Position numbers and translations under genes: made by a program. Shown here one piece after another: positions 24,501 through 35,010 of a stretch of DNA of 64,000 nt. Every line of letters begins with the position of its first letter. Position 1 is the stretch's first letter. Origin of the DNA: Archilochus colubris (lineage: Eukaryota; Chordata; Aves; Apodiformes; Trochilidae); assembly GCA_023079485.1 (NCBI GenBank), contig CM041101.1, positions 10,194,501 to 10,258,500 on the forward strand. Reading direction: 5' to 3'. The notes beneath the pieces were generated by a model. The model made no database searches and was not told where the DNA came from. It saw nothing but the letters and a program-made list of their open reading frames with translations.

Positions 24501-27500
24501 CTTAGGGAGTGATATGTATACTCTACTTAATTCTGTAGTAATTACATTCATTTCTAGGGTAAAATAAGGTATTACCTCACACTGATCTGCTGGACACTGA
24601 TCTTTAAGTTGCCAGTTAAGGAAGTCACTATTTCCAAATCACTTTGGGAATCACACAGGAGAAGGAAAATGCTCCTGTAGATAACCAGCATCATCTCCAT
24701 TTACAGAAACTGGAACAAGTGTTCTATAAAAACTAATTTTTGTGATGGATTGTGAGAAGGATTACAGCTTCTCTGCCTCACTTGGGTCTTGTGCTCCTTT
24801 CTGAACTGAATTACCTGACTGGGGAATTCTGTGTAGTCTGTCCAAAGTTCTTCTGAAGCATTTCTGTCTGCTGCTGAGGAGCTGCTTTTTACTGGTTAAC
24901 ATTTTGTGCATGCAACTTCTTAATTTTTTTAAGCCAAAGTTAATCTGAAATGGCCTTTTATTTAAAGCAGAACAAATAATTAAGTTGCTCATAACTAAAA
25001 ATCTAAAGCATTTTAAAGATGGGGAAAACACAGTTAGCTAAGGAGAAGTGGCTTGCTGCTAATGAGATTTGTGTTTTGAAATATGTGTTTTGGTTGTGTT
25101 TTTGTCTCTTTTTCTTTTCCTTTTTTTTCTTTTTCTTTTTTCCCCTTTCTTTTTTCCCCTTTCTCTTTTTTCCCCTTTCTCTTTTTTCCCCTTTCTCTTT
25201 TTTCCCCTTTCTCTTTTTCCCCCTTTCTCTTTTTCCCCCTTTCTCTTTTTCCCTCTTTCTCTTTTTCCCCCTTTCTCTTTTTCCCCCTTTCTCTTTTTCC
25301 CCCTTTCTCTTTTTCCCCCTTTCTCTTTTTCCCCCTTTCTCTTTTTTTTTCTTTTTTTTCTCTTTTTTTTTTTTTCCTCTTTTTCCCTCTTTTTCTTTCT
25401 CTTTTTTCCCCTTTCTCTTTTTTTTTCTTTTTTTTTTTTTCCTCAGCTTTTTCCTGGCCGTCAGCCTGTGGTGAAGTTGTTAGAGACCTTACAAGAGTGG
25501 CTGGTGAGCCTTCCATTAGACAAAATCCCTTATGATGCTATCCTGGATCTGGTCAACAACAAAATGCGGGTAAGCTGGAGCTGGTTTCTAGCATAAAACA
25601 CAGCATTAGTAAAGGATAAGAATCTCTATAAATCTAAGACACCACTTACTGATGGTCCCTCTGTTATAATGGAGTTATAAGAAGGTTAAAATGAAAATAA
25701 AATGAAATCATTACCAGAAAAAAAAACCCACATGAAGAAATTGAAATGCACAGTTCTGTCTGTGTCCTAATGAGCAGTCACTGACACACACACACACACA
25801 CACACGTTCCCTCATCACAGCTTCAAATGACACAAGTTTCCCAGAAGAAATTTTTGAGTTGCCTTTGCTTGCTCTGCCTGGGATCAACAGGATTCTCCTG
25901 AAGGTCAGAGTTTAAACAATGGGAAATTTATCCATTGAAATGGGCATTATTCCTGAAGAGTTTCCTAAAATACTCTTTAATTTCCTATTAAGACTTTGCT
26001 ACTGTAATTCCTGTAGATCTTGCCAAGTCACATGGAATTTTTAGTGTGTCCAGGGAAACTGTGGCTGTGTCAGAGTTTAAAGGAGTATTTGTGCATATAT
26101 TTTCTTAGTGCTGTGCTTAAGAAAAACTTCAAATTAACTGCAATATTCTGTCAAACCCCTCAGACATTTGTGGTGTGCATTTTAGTTGGGTTGACACCAG
26201 GGACAGTACATTGTGTATCATGCAATGTGTTTGCCAGAGGGATGGGGTTTGTAATGGTGCTTCAGAGTATCTCTGACCTAAGGGTTGTTGTAAGTTTACA
26301 ATTTGTTTGCCTTAAGCATGAATTTGTTAGGTGCAGAAAATCATTTCCTCTTTATGATCTTTATCCTTGGATCTCCTCAGTTTCAAGGTAGGATCAGCTG
26401 TCTGCTGTTGTGTGCAATGGTGAATGTAGCTCCTAGGGCTGTGTGTGTTTTAAATTCTTTTGGTTTTTGTTTGTTTGGGTTTTTTTCAGATTTCTGGGAT
26501 ATTTCTTGCTAAGAAGATTCAGTGGGTTGGGTGTCAGGGCAGCAGACCAGAGCTGAGAGGTTATACCTGTTCCCTTTGGAAGCTGTTTCACACCCTCACT
26601 GTTCAAGCTGCACTGAGACCAAAAGCTTTGATGAATACAGGTGAGCAGCAGTTATCTGAGACACTTGAAGGACAAGACAAATACATGCAGCACTTCAGCT
26701 GTGCAATAGGAAAAATAATGCATTAGGCAAATTTTTTTGGGTGTTAATACTCAACTAAGACATTGGGGGAGGAGAGTGACTTGGAGATTTAGCTTTCAGG
26801 TTGGTACCAGCAGAGGTCAGAGCATAGCTTTGCTGCAGCAGGGAGGCTCTGAAGGAAAGCCTGGCAGATTGTTGTGGCTTAGACATGTGATAAATAAAAG
26901 AGGTGGCCCTAAAGCTCTGAGCAATAAAGCAGAAAAAGGAGAGAATTTCAAACAAAGAAATTCTGAACTACCTGAGAAGGGGTGATGATTGTTCATGTTA
27001 CCTGAGGCTGTGCTGTTAATTTGATTTGGGAAGAATGAGCTTAAACCATACAGTTTAGTAGCTATAAAAGCTGTAAAACCATTATCTTGTAAATTTATTT
27101 CTTAAATACCCAGTGCTATGGATATTTTGGTGTTTTGGTTTTTTTTCAACTGAATGTACCTCACATCCATCAATCTGTGCAGTGACACACTGCCTTGCAA
27201 GCACTCTGTAAAACTGCATATTTTTAGACTTGCAGCATCTTGTGAAGCAGAATGTTAATATTCTGGTGATGGTTGCTGTTTAAGGAACATGCTGGATATA
27301 TAATCTATTTGCCTTGCACAATGGAAATAGAATTACTACTGCTGGAATACCAGCCTTCCTGTGGTTTTGTTCTTGCCAGGACAGGTTATAGTTTTATTTA
27401 GCTTTCATTTAAAACCTTTTAAATGTCTTTTCCAAGGAATATAAGAATGCTCTGTGGACTGCTACTAGGTCATAAAACTCAGGAATTTGTAAGTTGCTTT

Positions 27501-30500
27501 GATTTTTTCAGCTTGCAGGTAGACACACTTGTTCAGCATTACTTGCAATCACAGTGAAAATCTCTCAATTCTTGATATTGATCTGCTGTAGAACAGGGAA
27601 TTTTTATTTTTTTTTTAATAGCTAATCATCCTGTTGTTTCTTTTTTTTATTCTCCTTGTTTTGTTTGATATTTGGGACAGTAAGTTGAATCCCTTTAATT
27701 GAGTACTGTACCCTGCCTGGTGAGTTGGGAGGTTTTTTCCTACTGGATGATGCATTAGCTGCTCAGCAGGATCAGGAATAAGTTAAATTCTTCCCTTTTG
27801 TCTGAATTGCCAAAAGTGAAAAGTAAAAATGTTCCTAGTATTTAACTATACAGAATTACATCTTAAATTGCTCCTGTGTTTCAAGTCTGAGCTCTGGTCA
27901 GTCTGAAGTTAAAAATACATTGTAGAACCTGAGAACTCTTTGGCACACTTAACCATCGATTTAAATCGGGCCAGATATGTGATGATCACTTCTTATGGTG
28001 AGAGAATTGGGTCAGTCTGAGACTGTGGGATTATGTCTTGGGAGGTTTTCCTCTCCTTATTGCTTGTTTAAATCCCATCTACTAAAAAGCATGATGTACT
28101 CCCTAATCCTTCCCACCACAGGTAGGGTTTTATGGTTCTTGTCCACTTTAAAGATTAGGGTTACCCTGAATTGCAGTAGTTTGGGAGAAAAGAGAAAAGG
28201 AGGATTACACGATGATACATGGCAGATGTTAACAGAAGATTCATCTCTGGGCTGGTAAAAGAAAAACAAACAAAATGAGCCATTTTGCAATTGTTTGTTT
28301 TCTTTTTAAAGCAGCTGTATTTTTCTTGATAGTTTCCCCTGCTTGCAGTGTCTGGCAGTCAGTGTGAACTTGCTGTGTCTTTCCAGCTAAATGTTTTTAT
28401 TGGTTTATACCTGAGATGTTTTTATGCTGAATGGTGTAATTTGAGCCTGCAGTGGGATCAGCATAAGGGAATCCAAAGGAACTCTGAGCCCAACTGCTCC
28501 ATCCAAGGATGTGTGAAATCATTGCAGAGATCTAGACTTGAGCATGCTCAATAACATGAGTTTTTAGGCAGTGGGATCTATAGGTGTGAACAAGACAGGC
28601 CTCTGGATTTCATTAAAAAATTACCTGGTTTCTTTGTAATCTGTTGCTGAATTTTAAAGACCTCCCCACAAAATGAATGTTCAAGAGGATCACATTACAC
28701 AGAAGAGCAGTTTTATTTACATTTGTGTATGAATCCCTCTTCCTCCATAAGAGGTTATTTGTAATAGTTATTTTCGTTGTCTGGTTCTGTTTTTTTTCTA
28801 AATATATTTTTAGTGTGCTTGGTAAGCCTGAAAATGTGCCTGAAATTTGTTTCAATTTTCCAAAATTATTTTTTTAGCCTTTCTTTTAGTACTGTAATTT
28901 AATCTGCTTTAATCTCATATCTTTTATTTATACACTCCTATTCAATCACAGATATTGAATGTCTGAGTAGAGATTGTTTGCTTTTTAGGATTTCTATTTG
29001 GCTTTAAAGACCTTTTTTTTTTTTGCTGCCATGTTTAAGAATAAAATGTTGTTGCTCTAAATAAAGACATTTATGACAGACTTCATGTATTTCTTATAGA
29101 GAGGACAGATAAATTCTCTTGATAATTCTTGGATAGGTTTTGCTGAGGATTTTTTTTTTCAAAAAACAATGGATGTGCAGAGGGCATCTGTGCTACCAGA
29201 CTGTTGGTTATGCAGTGCCAGAACAGGACAGGGAGCACAGCACTGTAACCTTTGCCTGCAGAACCTACAAAACCTGCATTGTAAATTACAGTGAGAGGTG
29301 TTCAACTCTGGGAGTCAGTAATTTGATCAATCTGCATCATAAAACGTGTTTTGTTTGACAAGTGTGTGTTTGTGGTAACATATAGTACATTTTTAAGTAC
29401 ATTTGGGCATAATTTACTGGGTCAATTAAGCATGAATCAGAAAATCTGTGAGACAGAGATGAAACCATTAGGATTTTAATGAATTCTCTCCTGTTTTCAA
29501 GCCACTTAGAGATGTGGGCACTACCTGCTGTAACAATAAAGACCAAGGCTGAAGTTCTCAATCTGTAAAGACCTGAGCTAACATCTGAATAAAATAATGA
29601 TTTTTATTTTTTTTTAGCATTATCTTTAGTGTGAATGTTAGAGAGAAATAATGTATTTGTATGTATTTTAGGCAGAAGTCCTGAGGTGCGTGAAGTAGCT
29701 GTTATGTGAACGCATTCTGTACCTGCCAAAAAGCCACAGCATTAATAACAGCAATGGGATTCTGCTGCTCTGTAATACCCCAGAGTTATGGAGCAGCAAA
29801 CAGGTGTCACAGGCACCTTGTAAAATACCTACCAGAGGGGTTTTGACTCTTGGCTTTTCAGTAGCAAGATCACCATAACTTAACACCTGAGCCTGAATGT
29901 AGTGGGCAATGCATAACATAAATATTTATTTAGTTATTGGGCAAAATACCAATGGATAAAAAAAAAATCTTCTGTGCCTCCAGAAGAAATAGGTGAAATA
30001 CAGACAGTGTGGGCTTGGGGACTTGGCATGTTTTAACAGTTTCAAAATGTACTCTCCTGATGGACTTCTAAAAAAACCAAACCAAACCGTTATGAAAATG
30101 CTCCATGTGAAGCTTTTCATGTCTCTAATATCCTAGTGACTTCCTGCAGTACAGGTTCTGTGTGCTTTGAATATCTTGACATTCTACCAGTGACTGGTTT
30201 CTCCCCTCTCCAGTGGAGCAGTGAATCTGCAGGGAACAAGAGGGCAGCAGCATTTCCTTTCCTTTTCCCACAGTTCACTTTTATGGACAATAAAGTGCAA
30301 ATGTTGCAGCTCTGCTTGTCCAGCTGGTGCTAAATCCATCTCTCCTCTGTCCTCCTAGGTCTTGAAGACACTCCCCAAATAGTACTTCAGGTCATGAGGA
30401 GATACATTCACCACTTTTTTGGATGCAAGGCTTGTGCTCAGCATTTTGAAGAAATGGCTAAGGAGTCCCTGGATTCAGTTCAGACCTTAGACAAGGCTGT

Positions 30501-33418
30501 TCTCTGGCTCTGGGAGAAGCACAACGTTGTGAACAGCAGGCTGGCAGGTAAGGAAGGACCTGGCTTGGGCAAACCCACCAAAGGAGCTGTGGCTGCAAGA
30601 CAAGGCTGTGACATTTCATACAATGTGCTGTGTATTTGAACAGACAGAGAAGCAAATTACTCTCTGTAACAGGAGTTTTAAAACAGCAGTATTGTTTGCT
30701 CCTTGAAATGCCTTTAGTAAATACTGACTTCAAAAGACTTAACTCCACATTTAGATTCCAAGAAGGGTACTTGTGAGTAGAACAAAATGTAAAGCATCCC
30801 AATCAGCTTTAACTCTAAAAAGCAGGGTGCTCACCTTGGTGTGAGTGAGCAGTGCACACCCCAGAACACAACTGTCACTTCTGAAATATAATGGAAAAAC
30901 TTTGTCATTCTCCAAGCTGCTCTTTCTGCTGACATTCCACCTGTTGCTTGATGAGAGCATCTTTCTGGAGTACAAATCAAAGCCTTTTCCAAAGGAGCAA
31001 TACAGTTCAGCCTAAATTTTTTTTTTCTGTAACCCTGTAAATAGCTGTCCAAGCCTGTCTTTGTTTTGTTCCAGAGAGATTCTGTGTTGAGAATGATCAG
31101 AATTGAACGGGAGAGCTTCTCAGTATAAAAGAGCCTAAACTATTAGCAGATCAGTGACTGAATTAAATAAAATTGCTCTATGAGGAAAATCTGTTCCCCC
31201 ACTGGATTGCTCTGTTTTCTAAAAGTACCATTAAAACACTGGTTGTGTTTAATGCCTTCTGTTATGGGGATATCAAATAACTAAAGCACTAAGGAAAATT
31301 GGTTTCTCTTTGCACTTAATCCCTGTCTGCTGTCACAGATCTGTGTAATGGAGCATTAGTTACAATTTAAATATGCTATTTTGTGTTCATATTGTGCTTA
31401 TGCTAAATTCCCAAGATGTGTGAAGTATTAAGTACTACTGTGAGTGTAAACAGTTTGTCCCCTTTCTCCAGGGAGAAAAAAGGTAAATTATGAGGTACTG
31501 AATAAAGACATCTCCTCATGTTTGTTACTATATCCAGGTTGAACACAGGAGAAGGAAGCTCTGTTGACTTGGAGTGGCAATGGAGCAATGTACTTATTTA
31601 GGGCATTAAGTTATTGGAAACTGCATGGATATTGATTCAGATGATGCAAGTGCCAGCTAAAATACCCTTTTGGAAACATACTGGAATAAATAATAATGTT
31701 AAATTATGCTTTTTAAGTTTGCTAAAAATTCTCTTTGGGAAAGTGACTTATTTTAGGCCCTTAAAGCTGCATCTGTATTTCTGGGGATGCAGATATATGT
31801 TTGTGTAGCTTGCCATGGGAAATGGTGTTTGCCTGGTCAGTGAGAAACCCCTGGCAAAACCTTCAAGTGTGGGTCATGAGATCGTTGTGTACAGCTCTGC
31901 CCTATGAAATCTTCCTGCTCCTTTAGAATGTTCAGAACTTACAGCATTTTTTGGCAGGAAAAAAAGCAAGTTTTCTGTTTGTAATCCTACCTGAAAATGT
32001 TAACAATAATTAAAATCAGAATCTATTTTTCAAAACTATTTTAAGCATTAGTGTACTAATAACTATCAGCTAAATAATTCAACTTTTTTAACAATTAGAG
32101 ATTTTTGTTCTAAAGATGATTTCCATCCACAGTTTAAAATGTTATGTTTTAGGGCAGAGCCACCACTAGCTGCCATCTCCAGCTCTTGGCCACCAAGGGG
32201 GGAAGGTGGCCAGAGCTGTGGGCAACCAAAATGTCAAAGCTGGAGCGAGTTCAAGGCAGTGTTGAATGTTGAAGTGCTAAAAAGCAAGGTGAAAAATACA
32301 TCTTAAATATCATAGTGGCTTTTAAAGTGCTGCAGTTTGCTGTGCTGTGAAGAAGCTTAGGGTGGAATGGGTCACGGGACAGAAACATGACAAGATCTGC
32401 AGCTTTTGGCCTTGAAACTGCTTGCCACAAACCATGCTCCAGGATTAAACAGTAGTGAGTGCAAAAGAGCAGTTTGTTTGGACCTGGAGTTCAAGTTAAC
32501 CCCTGAAAGGCCCAGGTGATGGTGTTTCCATGCCCTCTAAAAACAGCAGTTGCAGTATCTGTTGTATTAGGATTTGAACACTTGGAGCTTTCACTGAGAG
32601 AAAGGAAAATAACAATTTAGAGTTTGTATTCTGAAAGAGGAGGCAGTGCTTCAGGATGTGATTGGTGCATCCGTAAGGAAACTCTTGAATTTCTAAATTT
32701 ATCCTTGATTGTCTTCAGTTTAATACAAATTTTATTCCTCTGTGTGCTTTTTTTGCCAGCTTCACCATGTGGGCAGTGCTTGCTGTGGTTTCCAGTGAAG
32801 TGTCTGATGGTTCAGCTTTCCAAAGTTCACTCACTTCTGATATTTTTTTCTCTCTCCTCCTCTTTAGGTGATTTGACTGAAGATCCAAAATTTCCCAAAG
32901 TTCAGTGGCCAACTCCAGATATGTGTCCTGCATGTCATGAAGAAATTAAAGGATTACACAGCTGGAATGAAGCTGAAGTTCTACGATTCCTGAAGGATCA
33001 CTATAACAGTGAAAATATTCTATATAAATACATTGAAAGCCAGACTGACTCCATTGAAACTGAGCAGGGAGATGCAAAGGAGGTGAAGGACAAAAGCCTC
33101 CTGAAGAAACCTAGTGGAAATAGAGAAAATAAGATCCAGGATAAAGAAAACATTCTAGATTCTGACTCAAAGGTGTTAGATAAGCTCATAGCAAACCATG
33201 GACCTGTCAAGGATAGCAGTAAAGGTGCAGTTGGCTCAGCTACCCTTAAAGAGATGAAGCAGACTGTGTCTTTCTTAGGGATTGGATTCTCAAACCTAGA
33301 CATGAGTCTGTGTGTCATACTGTATGTAGCATCCTCCTTGTTTTTAATGATCATGTACTTTTTTTTCCGGATGCGCTCGAAGCGTTGGAAGGTGAAGTCT
33401 CACCGTTCATCTGTCTAG
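10850..33418 (+). CDS. QSOX2: QSOX2, quiescin sulfhydryl oxidase 2 (12 exons, complete)
   Basis: QSOX enzymes make disulfide bonds in secreted proteins: a thioredoxin CxxC takes electrons from the substrate and passes them to an FAD-bound Erv/ALR domain, which reduces oxygen to hydrogen peroxide. Twelve exons join in phase to 695 codons (682 from the second ATG), near the usual 698 of QSOX2. In order: leucine-rich signal peptide (about 22-45), Trx1 with CGHC (85-88), a second Trx-like domain without CxxC, a helical region, the Erv domain with WVGCQG (411-416), CKAC (472-475) and [14 protein letters not shown] (532-535), a variable linker, and one membrane helix (about 659-679) with a basic cytosolic tail. 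[14 protein letters not shown] and the tail favour QSOX2 over QSOX1. An oddity is serine in place of tryptophan just before CGHC. Confidence 0.95.
10887..10897 (+). promoter_or_regulatory. QSOX2: YY1-type motif over the second QSOX2 ATG
   Basis: AACATGGCGGC matches the YY1 consensus (AAnATGGCGGC) and contains the second in-frame ATG (10889). YY1 sites of this kind often sit just after a CpG-island start site. If so here, transcription may start close by and the second ATG would be used in some transcripts. Confidence 0.45.
10915..10978 (+). repeat. QSOX2: CTG/TTG-rich repeat coding for poly-leucine
   Basis: An impure CTG/TTG triplet run encodes five leucines, Pro-Val, then 15 leucines. It forms the hydrophobic core of the signal peptide. 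Triplet runs such as this tend to vary in length between individuals. Confidence 0.9.
11160..15727 (+). other. QSOX2 intron 1 (4.6 kb)
   Basis: The first 400 bases are still CpG-rich; the rest is AT-rich. It contains a pyrimidine run at 14471-14526. No other gene or exon was recognised on either strand. Confidence 0.7.
14471..14526 (+). repeat. T-rich pyrimidine run
   Basis: A 56-base run of T with a few C, in QSOX2 intron 1. Confidence 0.9.
15728..15828 (+). CDS. QSOX2: QSOX2 exon 2
   Basis: The acceptor is TTGTTTTCAG and the donor CAGG/GTAAGT; it continues phase 1. It reads [20 protein letters not shown] and ends at HYYPTVR, the middle of the first thioredoxin domain, including the cis-proline region (YPTVR). 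Confidence 0.95.
15829..17140 (+). other. QSOX2 intron 2
   Basis: AT-rich intron. Nothing beyond ordinary splice signals was seen. Confidence 0.6.
17141..17189 (+). CDS. QSOX2: QSOX2 exon 3 (49 bp)
   Basis: A short exon between CCTCACATAG and AAAG/GTAAGA. It reads [16 protein letters not shown], closely matching the FKAFTKEFTTGENFK segment that distinguishes QSOX2 from QSOX1. Confidence 0.95.
17190..18283 (+). other. QSOX2 intron 3
   Basis: AT-rich, with a poly-T run at 17406-17433. No gene was seen. Confidence 0.6.
17406..17433 (+). repeat. Poly-T run
   Basis: About 28 uninterrupted T. No target-site duplication or retrogene body was recognised beside it. Confidence 0.9.
18284..18389 (+). 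CDS. QSOX2: QSOX2 exon 4
   Basis: The acceptor is CTCAGCAG and the donor GTTTT/GTAAGT. It reads [20 protein letters not shown] and then [12 protein letters not shown], the end of Trx1 and the start of the second thioredoxin-like domain. Confidence 0.92.
18471..18549 (+). repeat. (CTTAT)n microsatellite in QSOX2 intron 4
   Basis: About ten near-perfect CTTAT units to 18520, then interrupted CTATCTTGT copies to 18549. It lies about 80 bp after exon 4. Confidence 0.95.
18625..18653 (+). repeat. (CTTCT)n microsatellite forming the exon 5 acceptor tract
   Basis: Nearly six CTTCT units run to within five bases of exon 5 and serve as its polypyrimidine tract. Confidence 0.9.
18658..18748 (+). CDS. 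QSOX2: QSOX2 exon 5
   Basis: The acceptor is TCTTCAAAG and the donor GAG/GTAATG. It reads [20 protein letters not shown] and ends NSNSYVGRE, matching the QSOX2 second thioredoxin-like domain. Confidence 0.93.
18749..20231 (+). other. QSOX2 intron 5
   Basis: AT-rich intron with no additional feature found. Confidence 0.6.
20232..20377 (+). CDS. QSOX2: QSOX2 exon 6
   Basis: The acceptor is GTTACCCAG and the donor AACAC/GTAAGT. It reads [20 protein letters not shown] and ends [17 protein letters not shown], from the second thioredoxin-like fold, which carries no CxxC pair. Confidence 0.95.
20600..20740 (+). CDS. QSOX2: QSOX2 exon 7
   Basis: The acceptor is TTATGTGCAG and the donor GATAA/GTAAGT. 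It reads [20 protein letters not shown] and ends [10 protein letters not shown], the linker from the second thioredoxin-like domain to the helical region. Confidence 0.93.
20741..22851 (+). other. QSOX2 intron 7
   Basis: AT-rich, 2.1 kb. No coding or structural feature was recognised. Confidence 0.6.
22852..22981 (+). CDS. QSOX2: QSOX2 exon 8
   Basis: The acceptor is GTGTTTCAG and the donor AAG/GTACAC. It reads [20 protein letters not shown] and ends [10 protein letters not shown], the helix-rich region that packs on the Erv domain. Confidence 0.95.
22982..25446 (+). other. QSOX2 intron 8
   Basis: AT-rich for 2.1 kb, then the pure pyrimidine minisatellite fills the last 340 bases. Confidence 0.7.
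25105..25444 (+). repeat. 340-nt pure polypyrimidine minisatellite at exon 9 acceptor
   Basis: Every base from 25105 to 25444 is C or T. The core is a 16-bp unit, CTCTTTTTCCCCCTTT, repeated about a dozen times with small changes and flanked by T-rich runs. The following AG (25445-25446) is the splice acceptor of QSOX2 exon 9. The unit has mirror symmetry around TTTCTCTTT. Confidence 0.97.
25447..25569 (+). CDS. QSOX2: QSOX2 exon 9
   Basis: The acceptor is the AG ending the long pyrimidine tract; the donor is CGG/GTAAGC. It has 41 codons in phase 0, [20 protein letters not shown] through LDLVNNKMR, at the start of the Erv region. Confidence 0.95.
25570..26489 (+). other. QSOX2 intron 9
   Basis: Contains the (AC)n run and otherwise plain intron sequence. 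Confidence 0.6.
25784..25805 (+). repeat. (AC)n microsatellite
   Basis: Eleven perfect AC units in QSOX2 intron 9. Confidence 0.95.
26490..26640 (+). CDS. QSOX2: QSOX2 exon 10: Erv/ALR domain
   Basis: The acceptor is TTTTTTTCAG and the donor ACAG/GTGAGC. It reads [18 protein letters not shown] and [13 protein letters not shown]. The C414-C426 pair and the LWxLFHTLT helix are conserved FAD-domain features of QSOX proteins. Confidence 0.96.
26641..30358 (+). other. QSOX2 intron 10 (3.7 kb)
   Basis: AT-rich with scattered T runs. No exon or known repeat was recognised. Confidence 0.6.
30359..30547 (+). CDS. QSOX2: QSOX2 exon 11: FAD-proximal CKAC
   Basis: The acceptor is GTCCTCCTAG and the donor GCAG/GTAAGG. 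It reads [20 protein letters not shown] and then [17 protein letters not shown] is the active-site pair next to the flavin, and HNxVNxRLA lines the FAD pocket in Erv proteins. Confidence 0.97.
30548..32867 (+). other. QSOX2 intron 11 (2.3 kb)
   Basis: AT-rich. The frame upstream of exon 12 stays open back to about 32624, but the acceptor at 32867 and phase match show this is intron. Confidence 0.65.
32868..33418 (+). CDS. QSOX2: QSOX2 exon 12: CPAC, linker and membrane anchor
   Basis: The acceptor is CCTCTTTAG; the stop is TAG at 33416-33418. It holds [20 protein letters not shown], a poorly conserved lysine-rich linker, then [20 protein letters not shown] (membrane helix) and a basic tail [16 protein letters not shown]. 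Membrane topology would place the catalytic part in the Golgi lumen or outside the cell. Confidence 0.96.
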
Positions 33419-34850
33419 GAGTTTGATCCAGAAACAAAGCTTTCCTTGTATGTGGCTGTTCAGTACCAGACACAGCTATGATATTTATGATCAGGGATTT
33501 TATATACAGTATTCCTTGTTTAAAACCCCTTTCTTCCCAAGTCATTTCACAAGTGTTCTAACTTCACGTCCAGAGCTCGCTGTAAGGACCCAAACCTTTG
33601 ACTGAGGCACACACTGAGTGCTGCCAGAAAATGGCCACTGAAGTAAGCATTGCATTTTCCAGGCAAGATTTTTCTCTGGCTTATCATCTATGTCCTTTAC
33701 TCATTCTCAGAGTAAACATTACATTATGCAATCAACTCTGCCTGGTTTTCGAAGGGAATTGGATATTGTTTTGTGTACTTCAAGTCAGGGTGTTGTTTTT
33801 TCTTTTAATTTTTTCCAGAGCTCATTTTACCTACCAGAGTACTAAACAGCTATGCTGTTACCTGGGGAAAAGCAAGAATTCTGATTTTTTTTTTCTTTCA
33901 GAAAACACGAGTTCTAATCTGATGAAACCAACTCTAAATTTCTAAGCCTATACAACTTTCTCAAATATTATTTACACTACAGATTTAAAGTAGAAAGCAC
34001 AGCACGTCCAAGGAAGTCTTCCATTCTCCTGTACATTCCAGCCAAGGATGTGTATGTCTCTGCTAGGATGAGAACTTCTGGGGTAGCTTGTGTCTCAGTA
34101 AACTACCTAATTCTGATTGCTAATGCAGTCTTCTATTTTAATGGAGCTGAGAGGTAAACAAGGGCAGGCTCAGACCCAGTGCTTCATTTGCTTCTCTGTT
34201 GGATGCATTGATGGAGTGTGAGATAACACACCTCACTCAGATATGAACCAGAAAAGGAGCTGAGTAATTATTGGAACTCAATTCTGGTTAAGTCCAGCAA
34301 AGGGAGACTTTCTAATGAAGGACAGGGAGATTTGCATCACCATGCCAGAACAAATGCATAGAACTGGGAATACTGAGTTCTCTGTGATGTTGGATAACTC
34401 CCTTACATGTAGTAACTTCTCTTCCTCTGAGGGGGGGTAAACACTTCACCTGGTTTTTCCAGTCCCGAGCTCACAGAGAGTGTCACCTGCTGGGTGTAAA
34501 GTTGTCGGTATTTGGAAGAACAGCCCATTTCTCCTGCCTCTCCTTCTGTTGGGGTGCTCCTCTCTTTGGGTCAAGAAAGGTTCAACTGAAGGGTTAGGCT
34601 GAGCTGCTCTGTTCTGGGCTGGGGCAGCAGCTGGGGATGGGGTCGTTCCCTTTACAGATCTGGGTAGCTGGGGTCCTGCCTGGCAGCAATTAGAAGAAAG
34701 CATGAGAACTGTTACTGTATCTTCCAAAATTACTATTTGGAATAGGAGTTCCTCTCTGATCTTAGCTGTGGGGGATAATTCATGTCCTGGATAGTGAAGT
34801 TTATAATCCTATCCAATGTAATTGAGCATGTTCTAGTTATCCATTACCTA

Positions 34851-35010
34851 ATCTTTAGTTAATCCTAATAGGTTTTGGCCTCAATGTTTTCTTGTGGCAG
34901 TGAGTTCTCCAGATTAATTATGTTATATAAAAAGGCTTTTCCTTTCAATTCTACATTTGCAACTTTTAATTTAATTGAATGTTTGCTGTCTCTTCTGTTA
35001 TGTGAGAAGG
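34851..35010 (+). repeat. Possible ancient interspersed repeat fragment
   Basis: The stretch with GTGGCAGTGAGTTCTCCAG, then TTAATTATG, then TTTAATTTAATTGAATG and TTATGTGAGAAGGAATAG follows a pattern I remember recurring in many amniote introns, probably the 3' part of an old LINE. The family is not certain and the copy is diverged. Confidence 0.35.

Noticed and set aside
25019..25596. Long open frames on both strands (Phe/Ser/Pro-rich and Lys/Glu/Gly-rich)
   Set aside because: They are translations of the pure pyrimidine minisatellite, with no stops possible for lack of purines on the + strand.
32624..32867. Extension of the exon 12 frame upstream as extra coding sequence
   Set aside because: The CTCTTTAG acceptor and phase match to exon 11 place the start at 32868; the extension has no QSOX similarity.
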